In this document: positions 1 to 11,941 of the stretch, one piece after another
How the letters are laid out: each line of letters opens with the position of its first letter
How positions within the stretch are numbered: position 1 is the first letter of the stretch
Origin: an uncultured Pelagibacteraceae bacterium
Lineage (GTDB): Bacteria > Pseudomonadota > Alphaproteobacteria > Pelagibacterales > AG-422-B15
Length of the DNA stretch: 64,000 bases
Reading direction: 5' to 3'
NCBI GenBank assembly: GCA_902554325.1
Contig: CACDOH010000003.1
Location: 1 to 64,000, forward strand
Program-made: the position numbers and the translations under genes
Notes under the pieces: model-generated
The model's database searches: none
What the model was told of the DNA's origin: nothing
The model's input: only the letters and a program-made list of their open reading frames with translations

Positions 1-3000
1 TTAGGTTTTCTCGCTTCAAATAGTTCAGCAACTCTAGGTAATCCTCCTGTAATATCTTTTGTTTTAGATGCAGCCTTAGGTGTTCTTGCTAAAACATCAC
101 CAGCATGCACTTCTGAACCATCAGTCACTGATAAAATTGAGTCAGGTGGTAAGAAATACCTAGCTTCATTACCATTTGCTACTTCACCTTTTTTATCTCT
201 CAAAGTAATTCTTGGCTTAAGATCAGCCCCTTTTGAGTCTAACTTCCAGTCCTTTACTTTGGTATACGTTAATCCTGTTTTTTCTTCAGTTTCTTCTATT
301 AAAGAAATGCCTTCTTCCATATCTACATAGTTAGCGGTACCTGATTTTTCAGAAATAACAGGGTTTGTAAATGGATCCCATTCGCAAATTTTAGTTCCAG
401 AAGACACCTTTGAGTCTTCTTCCACAAGTATTTTTGTTCCATAAGGAACTTTATAGTTTGCAAGCTCTCTATTATTTTCATCATGGATAGCTAATTGACA
501 GTTTCTTCCCATAACAATTAAATTTTTATTGCTATCTTCAACGGTATTCTTGTTTAGGATTTTGAAAATACCATCAGTACTAATTTCAATAAAAGATTGA
601 TCATTAATTTGAGCTGCTCCTCCTATATGGAATGTTCTCATCGTTAATTGTGTTCCTGGCTCACCAATAGACTGGGCTGCAATCATTCCTACGGCTTCAC
701 CCTCATTAACCATAAATCCTCTAGCAAGATCTCGTCCATAGCACTTCACACAGATACCTTTTTTACTATCGCAAGTTAATGGAGAGCGTATATTTGCGTT
801 TTGTATGCCAGCTGTTTCAATGTTCTCAGCAAGCATCTCATCTATATAATCATCTTTTTTTGCAACAATTTCATTAGTTACTGGATGAACAATATCTTTT
901 TGCAAAAATCTACCAAGTAATCTATCAGCAATTGATATTATTACTTCTCCACCTTCGACTACGTCAGATATCCATACACCACTATCAGTTCCACAGTCGT
1001 GATCTGAAATGGTGCAATCTTGTGCGACATCACATAATCTTCTAGTCAAGTAGCCAGAATTAGCTGTCTTCAATGCAGTATCAGCTAGTCCTTTCCTTGC
1101 TCCGTGAGTAGAATTAAAATATTCGAGTACATTTAAGCCCTCTTTAAAATTAGATATGATAGGAGTCTCGATTATATCTCCGGACGGTTTAGCCATAAGG
1201 CCACGCATTCCAGATAACTGCTTCATTTGTGCCGCTGAACCCCTGGCACCTGAATTTGCCATCATATATATAGAGTTAATAGGAAGTTCTCTTTTAGTTG
1301 CTTCATCCACTTTGACAGAGGAGATTTCATTCATCATTTCTTGTGCAACTCTGTCAGTACACTTTGCCCATGCATCAATTACTTTATTGTATTTTTCTCT
1401 ATTAGTAATTAAACCATCATTATATTGCTTTTCATATTTTTCAATTTGTACTGATGTTTCTGAAACCATTTTTTCTTTTGTCTCAGGTATTATCATATCA
1501 TCTTTTCCAAAAGAGATTCCAGCCTTATACGCGTAATGAAAACCAAGTGCCATTAATTGATCAGCAAATATAACTGTATCTTTTTGTCCACAGTATCTGT
1601 AGACGGTATCAATTAAGCTTGAAACTTCTTTCTTGCCGAGAAGACGATTAACTAGCTTTGGATCAAGATCTTTATGTTGAGGTATTAGGTTCCACAAAAG
1701 CATTCTACCCGGTGTAGTACTAATTCTTTTAGTATCAATATTCCCATCAGAATTAATATATTTAATTCTTGCTTCAACTTTTGCATGTACTGTAGTTACA
1801 CCATTTTCGATAGCTTGTTGAACTTCAAAAATATCTTTATACACTGCTCCCTGACCAGGTTCGTTATCTTTTTCCTGTGATAGAAAATATATACCTAGAA
1901 CTATGTCCTGACTTGGAACAATTACTGGCTTACCATTAGCTGGATTGAGTATATTATTTGTAGACATCATTAAAACTCTAGCTTCTAACTGTGCCTCCAG
2001 GCTAAGCGGTACATGGACAGCCATTTGATCTCCATCAAAATCTGCATTAAAAGCCGTACAAACTAGGGGGTGCAGTTGAATTGCTTTACCTTCAATTAAG
2101 GTAGGTTCAAATGCTTGAACACCTAACCTATGAAGCGTTGGTGCTCTATTTAAAATAATTGGATGTTCTCTTATGACTCTATCAAGAACGTCCCAAACTT
2201 CTGGTCTTTCTTTTTCTACCATTTTCTTAGCTTGCTTTAGTGTAGTTGCAAGACCCAATGATTCCAAACGTGCATATATAAATGGTTTAAATAATTCTAT
2301 TGCCATTTTTTTTGGCAGGCCACACTGGTGTAATTTGAGCTCTGGCCCTACAACAATGACTGATCTCCCAGAGTAATCAACTCTTTTCCCAAGAAGATTT
2401 TGCCTGAACCGACCTTGTTTACCCTTCAGCATTTCAGCAAGAGATTTGAGAGGCCTTTTATTGGTTCCAGTAATTACTCTGCCCCTTCGTCCATTATCAA
2501 ATAATGCATCTACTGACTCCTGAAGCATTCTCTTCTCATTTCTAATAATGATATCTGGTGCTCTTAATTCTATGAGTCTTGATAATCTATTATTTCTATT
2601 AATCACTCGTCTATATAAGTCATTTAAATCAGATGAAGCAAACCTTCCCCCATCCAAAGGTACTAGTGGTCTAAGTTCTGGTGGAATTACTGGTACGGAT
2701 GTTAAAATCATCCATTCAGGTCTATTTCCTGAAGATATAAAAGCTTCAAATATTTTAATCCTTTTAACAAGCTTTTCAGAAAGTGCGACTGCTTTGGTTT
2801 CAGCTAGCTTTGATTTTAATAACTCAAGTTCAGCCTCAAGCTCAACTCTTTCTAAAACTTTTCTTACAGCTTCTGCTCCGATTCCTGCAGAAAAGGAATC
2901 TACGCCATATTCTTCTTTCGCATTTTCTAATTCTTCTTCATCCAAGAGCTGGTTTTGGATCAATGGTGTTAAACCAGGCTCAGTCACCATAAACTTTTCA

Positions 3001-3425
3001 AAATATAGAACTTTTTCTAAATCTTTTAGTTTCATATCCATCATTAGAGCAATACGACTTGGTAATGATTTTAAAAACCAAATATGAGCTACGGGAGCAG
3101 CAAGTTGGATATGGCCCATGCGCTCTCTTCTTACATCTTTTTTTGTTACTTCAACTCCACATTTTTCACAGATTATGCCTTTGAATTTCATTCTCTTATA
3201 TTTACCACATAAGCACTCATAATCTTTTATCGGACCAAATATTCTTGCACAAAAAAGACCGTCCCTTTCTGGTTTAAATGTTCGATAATTAATTGTTTCT
3301 GGTTTTTTTATTTCACCATATGACCAAGACAAAATTCTCTCAGGACTTGCAATAGAGATTTTAACTTGATTAAAATCATCTCTTGATGCGGCGGGATTAA
3401 AAATATTCATTAAAGACTGGCTCAT
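1..3425 (-). CDS. rpoC: DNA-directed RNA polymerase subunit beta' (3' end outside window)
   Basis: Largest catalytic subunit of RNA polymerase. About 1141 residues are visible; the gene runs off the left edge, so roughly the last 250 residues of a normal ~1390-residue protein are missing. The N-terminal zinc-binding motif [20 protein letters not shown] is read near 3150-3215. The magnesium-binding catalytic motif NADFDGDQM is read at about 2025-2050. The start is the ATG at 3423-3425 ([11 protein letters not shown]), 10 bp after the rpoB stop, so the two are cotranscribed. Ordinary for the family; no insertion or break seen. The family assignment is certain; only the C-terminus is unseen. Confidence 0.98.
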   Translation of the reverse strand, partial: MSQSLMNIFNPAASRDDFNQVKISIASPERILSWSYGEIKKPETINYRTFKPERDGLFCARIFGPIKDYECLCGKYKRMKFKGIICEKCGVEVTKKDVRRERMGHIQLAAPVAHIWFLKSLPSRIALMMDMKLKDLEKVLYFEKFMVTEPGLTPLIQNQLLDEEELENAKEEYGVDSFSAGIGAEAVRKVLERVELEAELELLKSKLAETKAVALSEKLVKRIKIFEAFISSGNRPEWMILTSVPVIPPELRPLVPLDGGRFASSDLNDLYRRVINRNNRLSRLIELRAPDIIIRNEKRMLQESVDALFDNGRRGRVITGTNKRPLKSLAEMLKGKQGRFRQNLLGKRVDYSGRSVIVVGPELKLHQCGLPKKMAIELFKPFIYARLESLGLATTLKQAKKMVEKERPEVWDVLDRVIREHPIILNRAPTLHRLGVQAFEPTLIEGKAIQLHPLVCTAFNADFDGDQMAVHVPLSLEAQLEARVLMMSTNNILNPANGKPVIVPSQDIVLGIYFLSQEKDNEPGQGAVYKDIFEVQQAIENGVTTVHAKVEARIKYINSDGNIDTKRISTTPGRMLLWNLIPQHKDLDPKLVNRLLGKKEVSSLIDTVYRYCGQKDTVIFADQLMALGFHYAYKAGISFGKDDMIIPETKEKMVSETSVQIEKYEKQYNDGLITNREKYNKVIDAWAKCTDRVAQEMMNEISSVKVDEATKRELPINSIYMMANSGARGSAAQMKQLSGMRGLMAKPSGDIIETPIISNFKEGLNVLEYFNSTHGARKGLADTALKTANSGYLTRRLCDVAQDCTISDHDCGTDSGVWISDVVEGGEVIISIADRLLGRFLQKDIVHPVTNEIVAKKDDYIDEMLAENIETAGIQNANIRSPLTCDSKKGICVKCYGRDLARGFMVNEGEAVGMIAAQSIGEPGTQLTMRTFHIGGAAQINDQSFIEISTDGIFKILNKNTVEDSNKNLIVMGRNCQLAIHDENNRELANYKVPYGTKILVEEDSKVSSGTKICEWDPFTNPVISEKSGTANYVDMEEGISLIEETEEKTGLTYTKVKDWKLDSKGADLKPRITLRDKKGEVANGNEARYFLPPDSILSVTDGSEVHAGDVLARTPKAASKTKDITGGLPRVAELFEARKP

Positions 3426-3435
3426 ATATAATTTC

Positions 3436-6400
3436 CTAGTTTAAGTTTGATAATTCTATGTTAAGTCCAAGAGATCGTATCTCTTTAATCAAAACATTAA
3501 ATGATTCAGGTGTTCCTGATTGGAATACATCTTCACCTCTTATTATAGTCTCGTATACTTTTGTTCTTCCTGCAACATCATCAGATTTTACCGTCAAAAT
3601 CTCTTGTAAAGTATACGCAGCACCATAAGCCTCAAGGGCCCAGACCTCCATCTCTCCAAATCTTTGGCCACCAAATTGTGCTTTACCGCCTAAAGGTTGC
3701 TGAGTTACAAGGCTATACGGACCAATCGACCTTGCATGAATTTTATCATCTACTAAATGATGAAGCTTTAACATATAGATATATCCTACTGTAACTTTTC
3801 TCTCAAACTGCTCTCCAGTTAAGCCGTCCCATAAATGAGTTTGTCCACTCTTATCGAAACCTGCAACTTCTAACATCTCTGATATTTCATGCTCAGATGC
3901 TCCATCAAAAACTGGGGTTTTAATGGGAACTCCTGAAGAAATATTCATCGCAAGTTCTTTTTGCTCTGTCTTATTTAAAGGAGCAATTTCATTTTTATAC
4001 TGTTCAGATCCATAAACTTTTTCCAAAGATTTGCCAATATGTGAATGATCGTTTGTGGCGTTGTACTGTGCAATTGATTTATTTATTATTTCTCCAATAC
4101 CAGCGCATGCCCACCCTAAATGAGTTTCCAATATTTGTCCGACATTCATTCTGCTTGGCACTCCCAAAGGGTTTAATACTATATCAACAGTCCTTCCATC
4201 TTCTAGATAAGGCATATCTTCGACAGGAGCAATTTTACTTATGACACCTTTATTTCCGTGTCGGCCAGCCATTTTATCACCAGGTTGTAATTTTCTTTTA
4301 ACAGCAACAAAAACCTTAACCATTTTCATTACTCCAGGCAATAATTCATCTCCTCTTTGAACTTTATCCACCTTGTTATCAAAACGTGTTTGGATTGCAG
4401 ATCTTGCAACATCATACTGTTTTTTTAGATTGTTTATATCATCTTGATCTTTCTCATTTTGAAGCTTAACTTTCCATAGTGAATCTAGTTTTATAGAACT
4501 AAAAATATTTTCATCTAGAAATTTTTGATCACTTAAATCTTCAGGAAATTCTGATATATTTTTACCCTTAATGATGTTTCTTAATCTTTCTTTAATATTC
4601 CTATTAAGAATTCCCAATTCCGCTTCACGGTCATTTGCAAGCTTTTCTATTTCGTCTCTTTCGATTGAGAGAGCTCTATCATCTTTTTCTATTCCATATC
4701 TGTTAAAAACTTTTACATCTACAACGATACCGCTTGAGCCTGGCGGCAGTTTAAGTGATGTATCCTTTACGTCTGTAGCTTTTTCACCAAATATTGCTCT
4801 TAAAAGTTTCTCCTCAGGAGTTACTGGACTTTCACCTTTAGGTGTTACTTTTCCTACAAGAATGTCTCCAGGATTTACATCGGCACCAACATAAACAATG
4901 CCTGCTTCATCAAGATTACGTAATAATTCATCACCAGCATTTGGTATATCTCTCGTGATCTCTTCTGAACCTAATTTTGTATCTCTAGACATTACTTCAA
5001 ATTCTTCAATATGAATTGAGGTAAATTTGTCTTCTTGAACTATCTTTTCTGAAATTAGTATAGAATCTTCAAAGTTGTATCCTCTCCATGGCATAAAGGC
5101 GACGACTACATTTCTACCTAAGCCTAATTCCCCTAAGTGTGTTGATGGACCATCAGCGATGATATCTCCTTTGGAAACCTTATCACCAACTTTAACTAAC
5201 GGTCTCTGATTAATGCAGGTACTTTGATTTGATCTTTGGAACTTTAGTAAGGTATAAATATCAACTCCTGATTCACTTGTTTGTATTTTTTCTGTAACTC
5301 TAACAACAATTCTTTTGCCGTCAATTTTATCAACAATACCATCCCTGTCAGCAATGATGGTTACGCCTGAGTCTATTGCAACTACTTTCTCTACTCCTGT
5401 TCCAACAAGAGGGGACTCTGCCTGTATAAGAGGAACAGCTTGCCTCATCATATTAGAACCCATTAAAGCTCTATTCGCATCATCATTTTCAAGAAATGGT
5501 ATCAGTGAAGCTGCACAAGAAACGACTTGTTTTGGTGATACATCCATGTAGTTAATGTCATCAGGGATAGTCATTACAAAATCTCCATTACGCCTACATG
5601 AAACTAGTTTTGTAATAAAGTTTCCTTTTTCATCAATCTCACTATTTGCTTGAGCAATCGTATAGTCAGCCTCTTCCATTGCGGGCAAGTATTCAACATC
5701 ATTTGTAACTTTACCGTTTACAACTTTTCTATAGGGACTTTCAATAAACCCATACTGATTCACTCTTGCATGAGACGCCAAGCTGTTTATGAGTCCTATA
5801 TTTGGACCTTCTGGTGTTTCGATTGGACAAATCCTTCCATAGTGAGTAGGGTGAACATCCCTTACCTCAAAACCTGCTCTTTCTCTACTTAAGCCACCAG
5901 GCCCAAGTGCTGAAAGTCTTCTTTTGTGTGTTATCTCTGCCAGTGGATTAGTCTGGTCCATAAACTGAGAAAGTTGAGATGTTCCAAAAAATTCTTTTAA
6001 CGATGCAACTAATGGCTTGGCATTAATTATATCTTGTGGTGTGACAGCGTCAACTTCAAGTGAATTCATTCTTTCTTTAATTGATCTTTCCATTCTGATA
6101 AGGCCCATTCTAAATTGATTTTCAACAAGCTCACCAACAGATCTTACTCTTCTGTTTCCAAGATGATCGATATCATCAACCTCACCTTTTCCTGTTCTTA
6201 GATCCATGACAGTCTTTACAACTTCGATAATATCATCAGTTCTTAGAACAGTGGTTGTATCTGGACAATCAAGATTTAATCTATAATTAATTTTGACTCG
6301 CCCAACGTCAGATAGATCGTATTTTTCTGATTTAAAAAATAATGAATTAAATACTTCAAATGCTGTTTCTAAATTTGGTGGCTCACCTGGCCTCAGTACT

Positions 6401-7557
6401 TTATATATTTCAACAACTGCTTCTTCTGGACTTAAATTCTTATCGACTCTTAAAGTATCCCTTATAAATGAGCCAACATTAATGCCGTCGATTTCAAGTA
6501 TGGGTAATTTATTAATTTTTAGCTCTTTTATTTTTTCTAAAGACTCTTGAGTAATTTCATCTGAGGCTTCTAAATAAATTTCACCTGTTTTCTCATTTAT
6601 AATATCATCGGCAACAAACTTTCCAATTAATTCATCATCTTCTATAAGTAAACTCTTAAGTCCGTCATTGTATAATTTTTTGGCAATAGCTGGATTTATT
6701 TTCGTTCCTTGTTTTACAGCAACTTTTCCATTGGCAGCGTTAATTAGACTTTTTTGCAGCTTGCCAGTTTTAATATTTTTTGGGTTAAAATTAAATTTCC
6801 ATTTACCATCTTTAACATTCAAATTATAAACTTCTGTATTGTAGAATAAATTTAGTATCTCATCTCTTCTTACTCCCATTGACATTAGGAATGTAGTAAT
6901 TGGTATTTTTTTCTTTCTATCAATTCTACAATGTAAAATATCTTTATGATCAAATTCAATATCTAACCATGAACCTCTATAAGGTATCACTCTTGCTCCA
7001 AATAAAAGCTTTCCACTTGAATGTGTTTTGCCATTATCATGGTCAAAAAATACACCTGGACTGCGGTGCATTTGACTTACAACAACTCTCTCAGTGCCAT
7101 TGGTAATAAATGTTCCTTTTTGAGTCATTAGCGGTAAATCGCAAAGATATATCTCCTGTTCTTTTATATCCTTAACTGTTCTTGATTCAGTTTCTTCATC
7201 AATATCAAAGACAATAAGTCTTAACTTCACATTTAATGGAGCTGCATAAGTTTTATCTCTTTGACGACATTCATCAACATCAAACTTTGGTTCTTGTAGA
7301 CTATATTCAATATATTCTATTCTGGCAGAACCGGAAAAGTCTTCTAGTGGAAAAACACTTTTAAATACTTTTTGAAGTCCTCGATCTGGTCTTTTTGATG
7401 GATGGATTTCCTCCAAAAGAAACTCTTCGTAAGATTTTTTTTGTATTTCAATAAGGTTTGGAAATTTTGAAACTTCTTTGAGTTTTCCAAAGTTCTTACG
7501 AACTCTTTTTCTCTCAGTAAATGATAATGTATTAACCACTAATTTATATTCATCCAA
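3436..7557 (-). CDS. rpoB: DNA-directed RNA polymerase subunit beta
   Basis: Second-largest RNA polymerase subunit, forming one side of the active-site cleft and the rifampicin pocket. Its 1373 residues match alphaproteobacterial RpoB. The N-terminus [13 protein letters not shown], the rifampicin region ([17 protein letters not shown], then [12 protein letters not shown]) and the C-terminal [13 protein letters not shown] are all present. The start is unsettled: the longest frame begins with TTG at 7557 directly behind a hairpin, whereas a GTG at 7539 (giving [13 protein letters not shown]) lines up better with the usual alphaproteobacterial N-terminus. Neither has a strong Shine-Dalgarno sequence. 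It lies between rplL (47 bp upstream) and rpoC (10 bp downstream). Confidence 0.97.
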   Translation of the reverse strand: MDEYKLVVNTLSFTERKRVRKNFGKLKEVSKFPNLIEIQKKSYEEFLLEEIHPSKRPDRGLQKVFKSVFPLEDFSGSARIEYIEYSLQEPKFDVDECRQRDKTYAAPLNVKLRLIVFDIDEETESRTVKDIKEQEIYLCDLPLMTQKGTFITNGTERVVVSQMHRSPGVFFDHDNGKTHSSGKLLFGARVIPYRGSWLDIEFDHKDILHCRIDRKKKIPITTFLMSMGVRRDEILNLFYNTEVYNLNVKDGKWKFNFNPKNIKTGKLQKSLINAANGKVAVKQGTKINPAIAKKLYNDGLKSLLIEDDELIGKFVADDIINEKTGEIYLEASDEITQESLEKIKELKINKLPILEIDGINVGSFIRDTLRVDKNLSPEEAVVEIYKVLRPGEPPNLETAFEVFNSLFFKSEKYDLSDVGRVKINYRLNLDCPDTTTVLRTDDIIEVVKTVMDLRTGKGEVDDIDHLGNRRVRSVGELVENQFRMGLIRMERSIKERMNSLEVDAVTPQDIINAKPLVASLKEFFGTSQLSQFMDQTNPLAEITHKRRLSALGPGGLSRERAGFEVRDVHPTHYGRICPIETPEGPNIGLINSLASHARVNQYGFIESPYRKVVNGKVTNDVEYLPAMEEADYTIAQANSEIDEKGNFITKLVSCRRNGDFVMTIPDDINYMDVSPKQVVSCAASLIPFLENDDANRALMGSNMMRQAVPLIQAESPLVGTGVEKVVAIDSGVTIIADRDGIVDKIDGKRIVVRVTEKIQTSESGVDIYTLLKFQRSNQSTCINQRPLVKVGDKVSKGDIIADGPSTHLGELGLGRNVVVAFMPWRGYNFEDSILISEKIVQEDKFTSIHIEEFEVMSRDTKLGSEEITRDIPNAGDELLRNLDEAGIVYVGADVNPGDILVGKVTPKGESPVTPEEKLLRAIFGEKATDVKDTSLKLPPGSSGIVVDVKVFNRYGIEKDDRALSIERDEIEKLANDREAELGILNRNIKERLRNIIKGKNISEFPEDLSDQKFLDENIFSSIKLDSLWKVKLQNEKDQDDINNLKKQYDVARSAIQTRFDNKVDKVQRGDELLPGVMKMVKVFVAVKRKLQPGDKMAGRHGNKGVISKIAPVEDMPYLEDGRTVDIVLNPLGVPSRMNVGQILETHLGWACAGIGEIINKSIAQYNATNDHSHIGKSLEKVYGSEQYKNEIAPLNKTEQKELAMNISSGVPIKTPVFDGASEHEISEMLEVAGFDKSGQTHLWDGLTGEQFERKVTVGYIYMLKLHHLVDDKIHARSIGPYSLVTQQPLGGKAQFGGQRFGEMEVWALEAYGAAYTLQEILTVKSDDVAGRTKVYETIIRGEDVFQSGTPESFNVLIKEIRSLGLNIELSNLN

Positions 7558-7560
7558 TCA

Positions 7561-7585
7561 TAATAGTTTGCTTAGCAAACTATTA
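7561..7585 (-). promoter_or_regulatory. Perfect hairpin in the rplL-rpoB gap
   Basis: An 11-bp perfect inverted repeat with a 3-nt loop (arms 7561-7571 and 7575-7585) ends 3 nt before the TTG start of rpoB. No T-tract follows on the minus strand, so it is not a standard intrinsic terminator. In E. coli the rplL-rpoB gap carries an attenuator and an RNase III processing site. A similar role in setting the ratio of ribosomal protein to polymerase, or control of rpoB translation, is an inference from position. Confidence 0.55.
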
Positions 7586-7604
7586 AGTAAAATATTAATT
7601 TAAT

Positions 7605-7982
7605 TTATTTAAGTTCTACAGTTGCGCCTGCAGCTTCAAGTTTTTCCTTGAAACCATTTGCTTCGTCCTTCGATACCCCTGTCTTCAATTCCTTTGGAGC
7701 ACCCTCTACCATATCTTTAGCTTCTTTTAGACCTAAACCAGTAATTGTTCTAACTTCTTTAATTACATTAATTTTCTTATCACCAGCAGCAGCCAAGACT
7801 ATTGTGAACTCATCTTTTTCTTCTTCCGCGGCATCTCCCGCAGGTGCAGCGCCAGCAGCGGCAACAGCCACAGGTGCGGCAGCAGAAACCCCCCACTTTT
7901 CTTCTAATAACTTTGAAAGCTCTGCAGCTTCTATAACTGTTAGATCAGATAATTGATCAACTATTTGTTGGAGGTCAGCCAT
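7605..7982 (-). CDS. rplL: 50S ribosomal protein L7/L12
   Basis: Acidic stalk protein of the large subunit that recruits translational GTPases. Its 125 residues are the normal length. The N-terminal dimerisation segment ([23 protein letters not shown]) is followed by an alanine-rich hinge ([15 protein letters not shown]) and the conserved C-terminal domain with [18 protein letters not shown] and the VEGAPK loop. ATG start at 7982 with a GGGAAAC-type purine stretch upstream. It follows rplJ by 31 bp, as in the classical rplKAJL-rpoBC order. Confidence 0.98.
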   Translation of the reverse strand: MADLQQIVDQLSDLTVIEAAELSKLLEEKWGVSAAAPVAVAAAGAAPAGDAAEEEKDEFTIVLAAAGDKKINVIKEVRTITGLGLKEAKDMVEGAPKELKTGVSKDEANGFKEKLEAAGATVELK

Positions 7983-8013
7983 TTTGTTTCCCTTTCTTAT
8001 CTTAATTAAAATA

Positions 8014-8520
8014 TTATTTTGAACTATACGCGTTGAATATTCTTGCTAAGTCGCCTGATGGTGCAGTCAATACTGAAGCTATTTTCTGCGCAGGTGAACT
8101 AATCAAACCAATTAATTGTGCCCTTATTTCCTCGAGAGATGGCAATTTAGATAAAATTTCAATTTTTTCAACACTTAAAATTTCATTCTCCATTATTCCA
8201 CCCAGGACAACTAAGTTATTGTTATTCTTTGCAAAATCTACAAGTAACTTTGTTAACGAAGCTGGATCATTAGAGTATGCTATAGCTGTAGGACCGTCAA
8301 ATAAGTCAGATAATTCAACTTTGTCAGTTTCCTTAAGTGCTAATTTTGCAAGTCTATTATTTGTAACTTTTATATTACAGCCAGTATTGAATGATTGAAC
8401 TCTCAAATCTGTCATTTCATTCATCGACATGCCTCGGTAATGAAAAACAAGAATTAAACTATTCTCTCCTATAATAGTTTTTAAATTCTTAATAAAATCT
8501 TCTTTTTGCTCTCTCTTCAT
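8014..8520 (-). CDS. rplJ: 50S ribosomal protein L10
   Basis: Base of the ribosomal stalk; binds 23S rRNA and carries L7/L12 dimers on its C-terminal helix. It has 168 residues. Typical features include the N-terminal [15 protein letters not shown] region, [11 protein letters not shown], and the C-terminal helix ending [10 protein letters not shown]. The start is only 3 bp after the rplA stop, so no room remains for an L10 leader of the kind that mediates autoregulation in E. coli. Translation is probably coupled to rplA. Confidence 0.97.
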   Translation of the reverse strand: MKREQKEDFIKNLKTIIGENSLILVFHYRGMSMNEMTDLRVQSFNTGCNIKVTNNRLAKLALKETDKVELSDLFDGPTAIAYSNDPASLTKLLVDFAKNNNNLVVLGGIMENEILSVEKIEILSKLPSLEEIRAQLIGLISSPAQKIASVLTAPSGDLARIFNAYSSK

Positions 8521-8523
8521 AAT

Positions 8524-9207
8524 TTATACACCTACAGTACTTATATCAACATTAACACTTGGTCCCATGGTGGGACTTATATATATTTTTTTTACAAAAT
8601 CCCCTTTTACACCAGAAGGTCGATCTTTTGAAATCTTCTCAACAAAAAATTGTATATTCTTTTTTATATCTTCCTTTGCAAAACTTGATTTTGCTATACC
8701 TGCCTGTATTAGTGTCTCACTACTTTTATATTCAATCTCTCCTGCCTTCGCATCATTAATTGCTTGCTTTATATCATTTGTAACAGTGCCCAGTTTGGGA
8801 TTTGGCATCAAATTTCTTGGCCCTAGAACCTTTCCTAATTTTCCAACTTTTGACATCATATCTGGCGAAGCTATACACCTGTCAAAGTCTGTAAAACCTG
8901 CTTCAACTTTTTGGACAAGTTCGTCAGAACCTACTATATCAGCGCCAGCATCCTTAGCTTCTTGCTGTTTATCTTCAGGAACAATGACGCACACTTTGAC
9001 TTGATTCCCTAAACTCTTTGGTAATTTTAATTTGCCTCGAACATTTTGTTCTCCATTTTTTGGATCAATATTTAAATTCATGCATATATCAATTGTTTCA
9101 TCAAATTTGGTAGTTGAAGATTTCATTGCCAGATCAATTGCATCACCTAAATTATATGATTTAGAAAAATCATTTTGACCCAAAATATCTTTCATTCTTT
9201 TATTCAT
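8524..9207 (-). CDS. rplA: 50S ribosomal protein L1
   Basis: L1 stalk protein next to the ribosomal E site. It has 227 residues with the family signature region around GPRNLMPNPKLGTV and the end GPSVNVDISTV. The ATG at 9205-9207 shares one base with the rplK stop, so translation is coupled. In many bacteria L1 also represses its own operon by binding the rplK leader; no such mimic was identified here by eye. Its position in rplKAJL is canonical. Confidence 0.98.
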   Translation of the reverse strand: MNKRMKDILGQNDFSKSYNLGDAIDLAMKSSTTKFDETIDICMNLNIDPKNGEQNVRGKLKLPKSLGNQVKVCVIVPEDKQQEAKDAGADIVGSDELVQKVEAGFTDFDRCIASPDMMSKVGKLGKVLGPRNLMPNPKLGTVTNDIKQAINDAKAGEIEYKSSETLIQAGIAKSSFAKEDIKKNIQFFVEKISKDRPSGVKGDFVKKIYISPTMGPSVNVDISTVGV

Positions 9208-9635
9208 TAGCTTGTTACCTCAATACCCATTGATTTTGCAGAACCAATAATGATCTTTGTACCTTGTTCAATAGTATTTGCATTTAGATCTTTTAATTTC
9301 TTTTCTGCAATGTCCCTACATTGTGATGTAGAAATAGTTGAAATCATATCTCTGCCAGGTTCTTTAGATCCTTTCTTTATCTTTAATGCTTCTTTGATAA
9401 AAAATGATGCCGGTGGTAGCTTAATTTCAATACTAAAACTTTTATCAGTGTTATATGTAACCACAACAGGCAACATCACGCCAGGCTGCTCCCCTTTACT
9501 TTTCTCATTAAATACTTTGCAGAAGTCCATAATATTAATACCCCTTTGACCAAGGGCTGGTCCAACTGGTGGAGACGGATTTGCTTGCCCGGCTGGGACT
9601 TGTAACTTTAACTTTCCTTCAATTTCTTTTGCCAT
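9207..9635 (-). CDS. rplK: 50S ribosomal protein L11
   Basis: L11 forms the GTPase-associated centre with 23S rRNA and is needed for RelA activation during amino-acid starvation. The protein is 142 residues, as usual. Diagnostic segments are [20 protein letters not shown] and [13 protein letters not shown] at the N-terminus, and the C-terminal [10 protein letters not shown]. It starts 1 bp after the nusG stop, so nusG-rplK-rplA are tightly coupled. Confidence 0.98.
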   Translation of the reverse strand: MAKEIEGKLKLQVPAGQANPSPPVGPALGQRGINIMDFCKVFNEKSKGEQPGVMLPVVVTYNTDKSFSIEIKLPPASFFIKEALKIKKGSKEPGRDMISTISTSQCRDIAEKKLKDLNANTIEQGTKIIIGSAKSMGIEVTS

Positions 9636-9636
9636 T

Positions 9637-10170
9637 TTATGCCTTTTCTACCTGTGTATATTCAAGTTCTACTGGTGTAGATCGACCAAATATTGAAACA
9701 GAAACTTTAACCCTAGATCTTTCTTCATCAATTTCCTCAACTAATCCATTAAATGAGGCAAAAGGTCCATCACTTACTCTGACTTGCTCACCTACTTCAA
9801 ATGTAATAGAAGGTTTTGGACTAGTTACACCTTCTTCTATGTCTTGTAAAATCTTATTTATCTCACTCTCAGGAACTGCTGAAGGTTTTCCTTGTGTATG
9901 TCCTAAAAAGCCACTGACCTTTGGCAGCGCCTTGACCATATGATATGTTTCGTCAGTCATTTCCATCTTGGTTAATACATAACCAGGAAAAAACTTTCTT
10001 TCAGCATTTCTCTTTTTGCCTTTTTTGACTTCTACAACTTCTTCAGTGGGAACAATAATCTCACTAAATGATGCCTCAATATTTTTAGTTTTAGCCTTAT
10101 CCAATATAGCCGTAGCTACTTTTTTTTCATAACCAGAATACGCATGCACTATGTACCATTTATGGGACAT
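9637..10170 (-). CDS. nusG: Transcription termination/antitermination protein NusG
   Basis: Elongation factor that binds RNA polymerase and links it to Rho or to ribosomal protein S10. It has 177 residues: an N-terminal NGN domain ([16 protein letters not shown], then [12 protein letters not shown]) and a C-terminal KOW domain ([19 protein letters not shown]). The ATG at 10170 directly abuts the secE stop at 10171, the usual secE-nusG pairing. Confidence 0.98.
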   Translation of the reverse strand: MSHKWYIVHAYSGYEKKVATAILDKAKTKNIEASFSEIIVPTEEVVEVKKGKKRNAERKFFPGYVLTKMEMTDETYHMVKALPKVSGFLGHTQGKPSAVPESEINKILQDIEEGVTSPKPSITFEVGEQVRVSDGPFASFNGLVEEIDEERSRVKVSVSIFGRSTPVELEYTQVEKA

Positions 10171-10359
10171 CTAAACTACAAGTCCTATCAATCTGTCTAG
10201 GCCAAAGCTAAAAATTTGGTCTATTATTAAAAAAAATACTGCAGCAAAAGCAGTAATAATGACGACCATCACTGATCCTGTAAGAGTTTCTCTTGAAGAA
10301 GGCCATGTTACTTTCCCGCCTTCTCTTCTCACCTCCTGTATAAACTTCAATGGCTTCAT
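10171..10359 (-). CDS. secE: Protein translocase subunit SecE
   Basis: Small inner-membrane subunit of the SecYEG translocon. With the ATG at 10359 (MKPLKFIQEVRREGGKVTWP) the product is 62 residues with one transmembrane helix (VMVVIITAFAAVFFLIIDQI), typical of short alphaproteobacterial SecE. The open frame extends upstream to 10404, but that extension would translate the 3' part of the tRNA-Trp gene, so I reject it. It sits between tRNA-Trp and nusG. Confidence 0.95.
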   Translation of the reverse strand: MKPLKFIQEVRREGGKVTWPSSRETLTGSVMVVIITAFAAVFFLIIDQIFSFGLDRLIGLVV

Positions 10360-10374
10360 AGTTTCTTTCTTAAG

Positions 10375-10450
10375 TGGCAGGAGCGAAGGGACTCGAACCC
10401 CCAACCCCCGGTTTTGGAGACCGGTGCTCTACCAGTTGAGCTACACTCCT
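10375..10450 (-). tRNA. tRNA-Trp(CCA)
   Basis: 76-nt cloverleaf on the minus strand with a 7-bp acceptor stem (AGGAGUG with CGCUCCU), discriminator G and genome-encoded CCA. The anticodon loop CUCCAAA gives anticodon CCA. It lies between tuf and secE, as in many bacteria, and is probably cut out of the tuf-secE transcript. Confidence 0.97.
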
Positions 10451-10454
10451 CCAG

Positions 10455-11645
10455 TTATGAAATAATTTCCGTTACAACACCAGAGCCAACTGTGCGACCA
10501 CCTTCTCTTATCGCAAAACGCACTCCTTTATCCATTGCAATAGGAGCAATCATTTCGACTTCCATTGAAATATTGTCTCCCGGCATAACCATTTCAGTTC
10601 CTTCAGGAAGCTGACAAACACCCGTTACATCAGTTGTTCTGAAGTAGAACTGAGGCCTGTAATTTGTAAAGAAAGGTGTATGTCTTCCACCCTCTTCTTT
10701 TTTAAGAACATAAGCTTCACATTTAAACTTTGTGTGAGGAGTAATAGTTCCAGGGTGTGCAAGTACTTGACCTCTCTCAACTTGATCCCTCTCGACACCT
10801 CTTAAAAGAGCGCCAATATTATCTCCGGCCTCTCCAGTGTCTAAAAGCTTTCTGAACATCTCTACACCAGTACAAGTAGTTTTTTGAGTATCTTTGATGC
10901 CAACGATCTCGAGCTCTTCTCCAACTTTAACAATTCCACTTTCTACTCTACCTGTGCAAACTGTTCCTCTTCCAGAAATTGAAAATACATCCTCAATAGG
11001 CATAAGGAATGGCTTATCCTTATCCCTCTCTGGTTGTGGAATAAATTCATCAACGGCTTTCATTAATTCTGCAATGGAGTTCTTACCGATTTCATCATCC
11101 CTGCTCTCAACTGCAGCTAATGCAGACCCTTTAACGATTGGAGTTGTATCACCAGGAAAATCATATTCATTAAGAATATCTCTTATTTCAACTTCAACAA
11201 GTTCAAGCAGTTCAGCATCATCAACCTGATCAACTTTGTTTAGATAAACAACAATTGCTGGAACACCTACTTGACGTGCTAATAGAATATGTTCACGTGT
11301 TTGCGGCATAGGACCGTCGGCTGCATTAACAACTAATATAGCCCCATCCATTTGAGCTGCTCCTGTTATCATGTTCTTAACATAATCGGCGTGGCCTGGG
11401 CAATCTACGTGAGCGTAGTGTCTTGCATCAGTTGTATATTCAACATGAGCTGTAGAAATTGTTATTCCCCGCTCTTTTTCTTCTGGTGCTTTATCAATTG
11501 CATCATATGCAGTAAATTCTGCGCCACCAGACTCAGATAATACTTTTGTAATTGCTGCGGTCAAAGTAGTTTTACCATGATCCACATGACCTATAGTTCC
11601 AACATTACAGTGCGGTTTACTACGATCGAATTTTTCTTTAGCCAT
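10455..11645 (-). CDS. tuf: Elongation factor Tu
   Basis: GTPase that brings aminoacyl-tRNA to the ribosome. The 396 residues contain the G1 motif GHVDHGKTT, effector-region RGITI, G3 DCPGHADY and G4 NKVD, followed by domains II and III ending [11 protein letters not shown]. It is preceded by tRNA-Tyr and tRNA-Gly and followed 4 bp later by tRNA-Trp, so the tRNAs and tuf probably share one transcript. Whether a second tuf copy exists elsewhere in the genome cannot be seen. Confidence 0.98.
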   Translation of the reverse strand: MAKEKFDRSKPHCNVGTIGHVDHGKTTLTAAITKVLSESGGAEFTAYDAIDKAPEEKERGITISTAHVEYTTDARHYAHVDCPGHADYVKNMITGAAQMDGAILVVNAADGPMPQTREHILLARQVGVPAIVVYLNKVDQVDDAELLELVEVEIRDILNEYDFPGDTTPIVKGSALAAVESRDDEIGKNSIAELMKAVDEFIPQPERDKDKPFLMPIEDVFSISGRGTVCTGRVESGIVKVGEELEIVGIKDTQKTTCTGVEMFRKLLDTGEAGDNIGALLRGVERDQVERGQVLAHPGTITPHTKFKCEAYVLKKEEGGRHTPFFTNYRPQFYFRTTDVTGVCQLPEGTEMVMPGDNISMEVEMIAPIAMDKGVRFAIREGGRTVGSGVVTEIIS

Positions 11646-11681
11646 TTTTTTGTCCTCTCAGTTTTTAAACAACTTTAATTT

Positions 11682-11755
11682 TGGAGCGGGTGAAGGGAAT
11701 CGAACCCTCGTAATCAGCTTGGAAGGCTGGAGCTTTACCACTAAGCTACACCCGC
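11682..11755 (-). tRNA. tRNA-Gly(UCC)
   Basis: 74-nt cloverleaf with acceptor GCGGGUG paired to CACCCGC, discriminator U and encoded CCA. The anticodon loop CUUCCAA gives UCC. It is located 36 bp upstream of tuf and 34 bp downstream of tRNA-Tyr. Confidence 0.97.
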
Positions 11756-11789
11756 TTTTTCCTTCAAGCTACCCTAAGGTACCTTTACG

Positions 11790-11874
11790 TGGTGGAGGGG
11801 GTTGGATTCGAACCAACGTAAGCATAGCTAACGGGTTTACAGCCCGTCCCCTTTAACCACTCGGGCACCCCTCC
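11790..11874 (-). tRNA. tRNA-Tyr(GUA)
   Basis: 85-nt class II tRNA with a long variable arm, acceptor GGAGGGG paired with CCCCUCC, discriminator A and encoded CCA. Anticodon loop CUGUAAA gives GUA. It is the first gene of the tRNA-Tyr, tRNA-Gly, tuf, tRNA-Trp, secE series. Confidence 0.97.
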
Positions 11875-11941
11875 CGAGATAGTCTTTCAACTCCTCAAGA
11901 TAAGTTTCCCTAGACATTGTCTATTGAACCTTAAGGGGAGA

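Noticed and set aside
1156-1536. 126-residue plus-strand ORF
   Set aside because: Antisense to conserved rpoC sequence; no ribosome-binding site or domain.
2548-3087. 179-residue plus-strand ORF
   Set aside because: Antisense to rpoC, Ser-rich shadow composition, no family motif.
8567-9004. 145-residue plus-strand ORF
   Set aside because: Antisense to rplA; shadow frame.
9569-9943. 124-residue plus-strand ORF
   Set aside because: Antisense across rplK and nusG; shadow frame.
10360-10404. Longer secE start giving 15 extra N-terminal residues
   Set aside because: The extension translates the 3' end of the tRNA-Trp gene; the ATG at 10359 gives a normal SecE.
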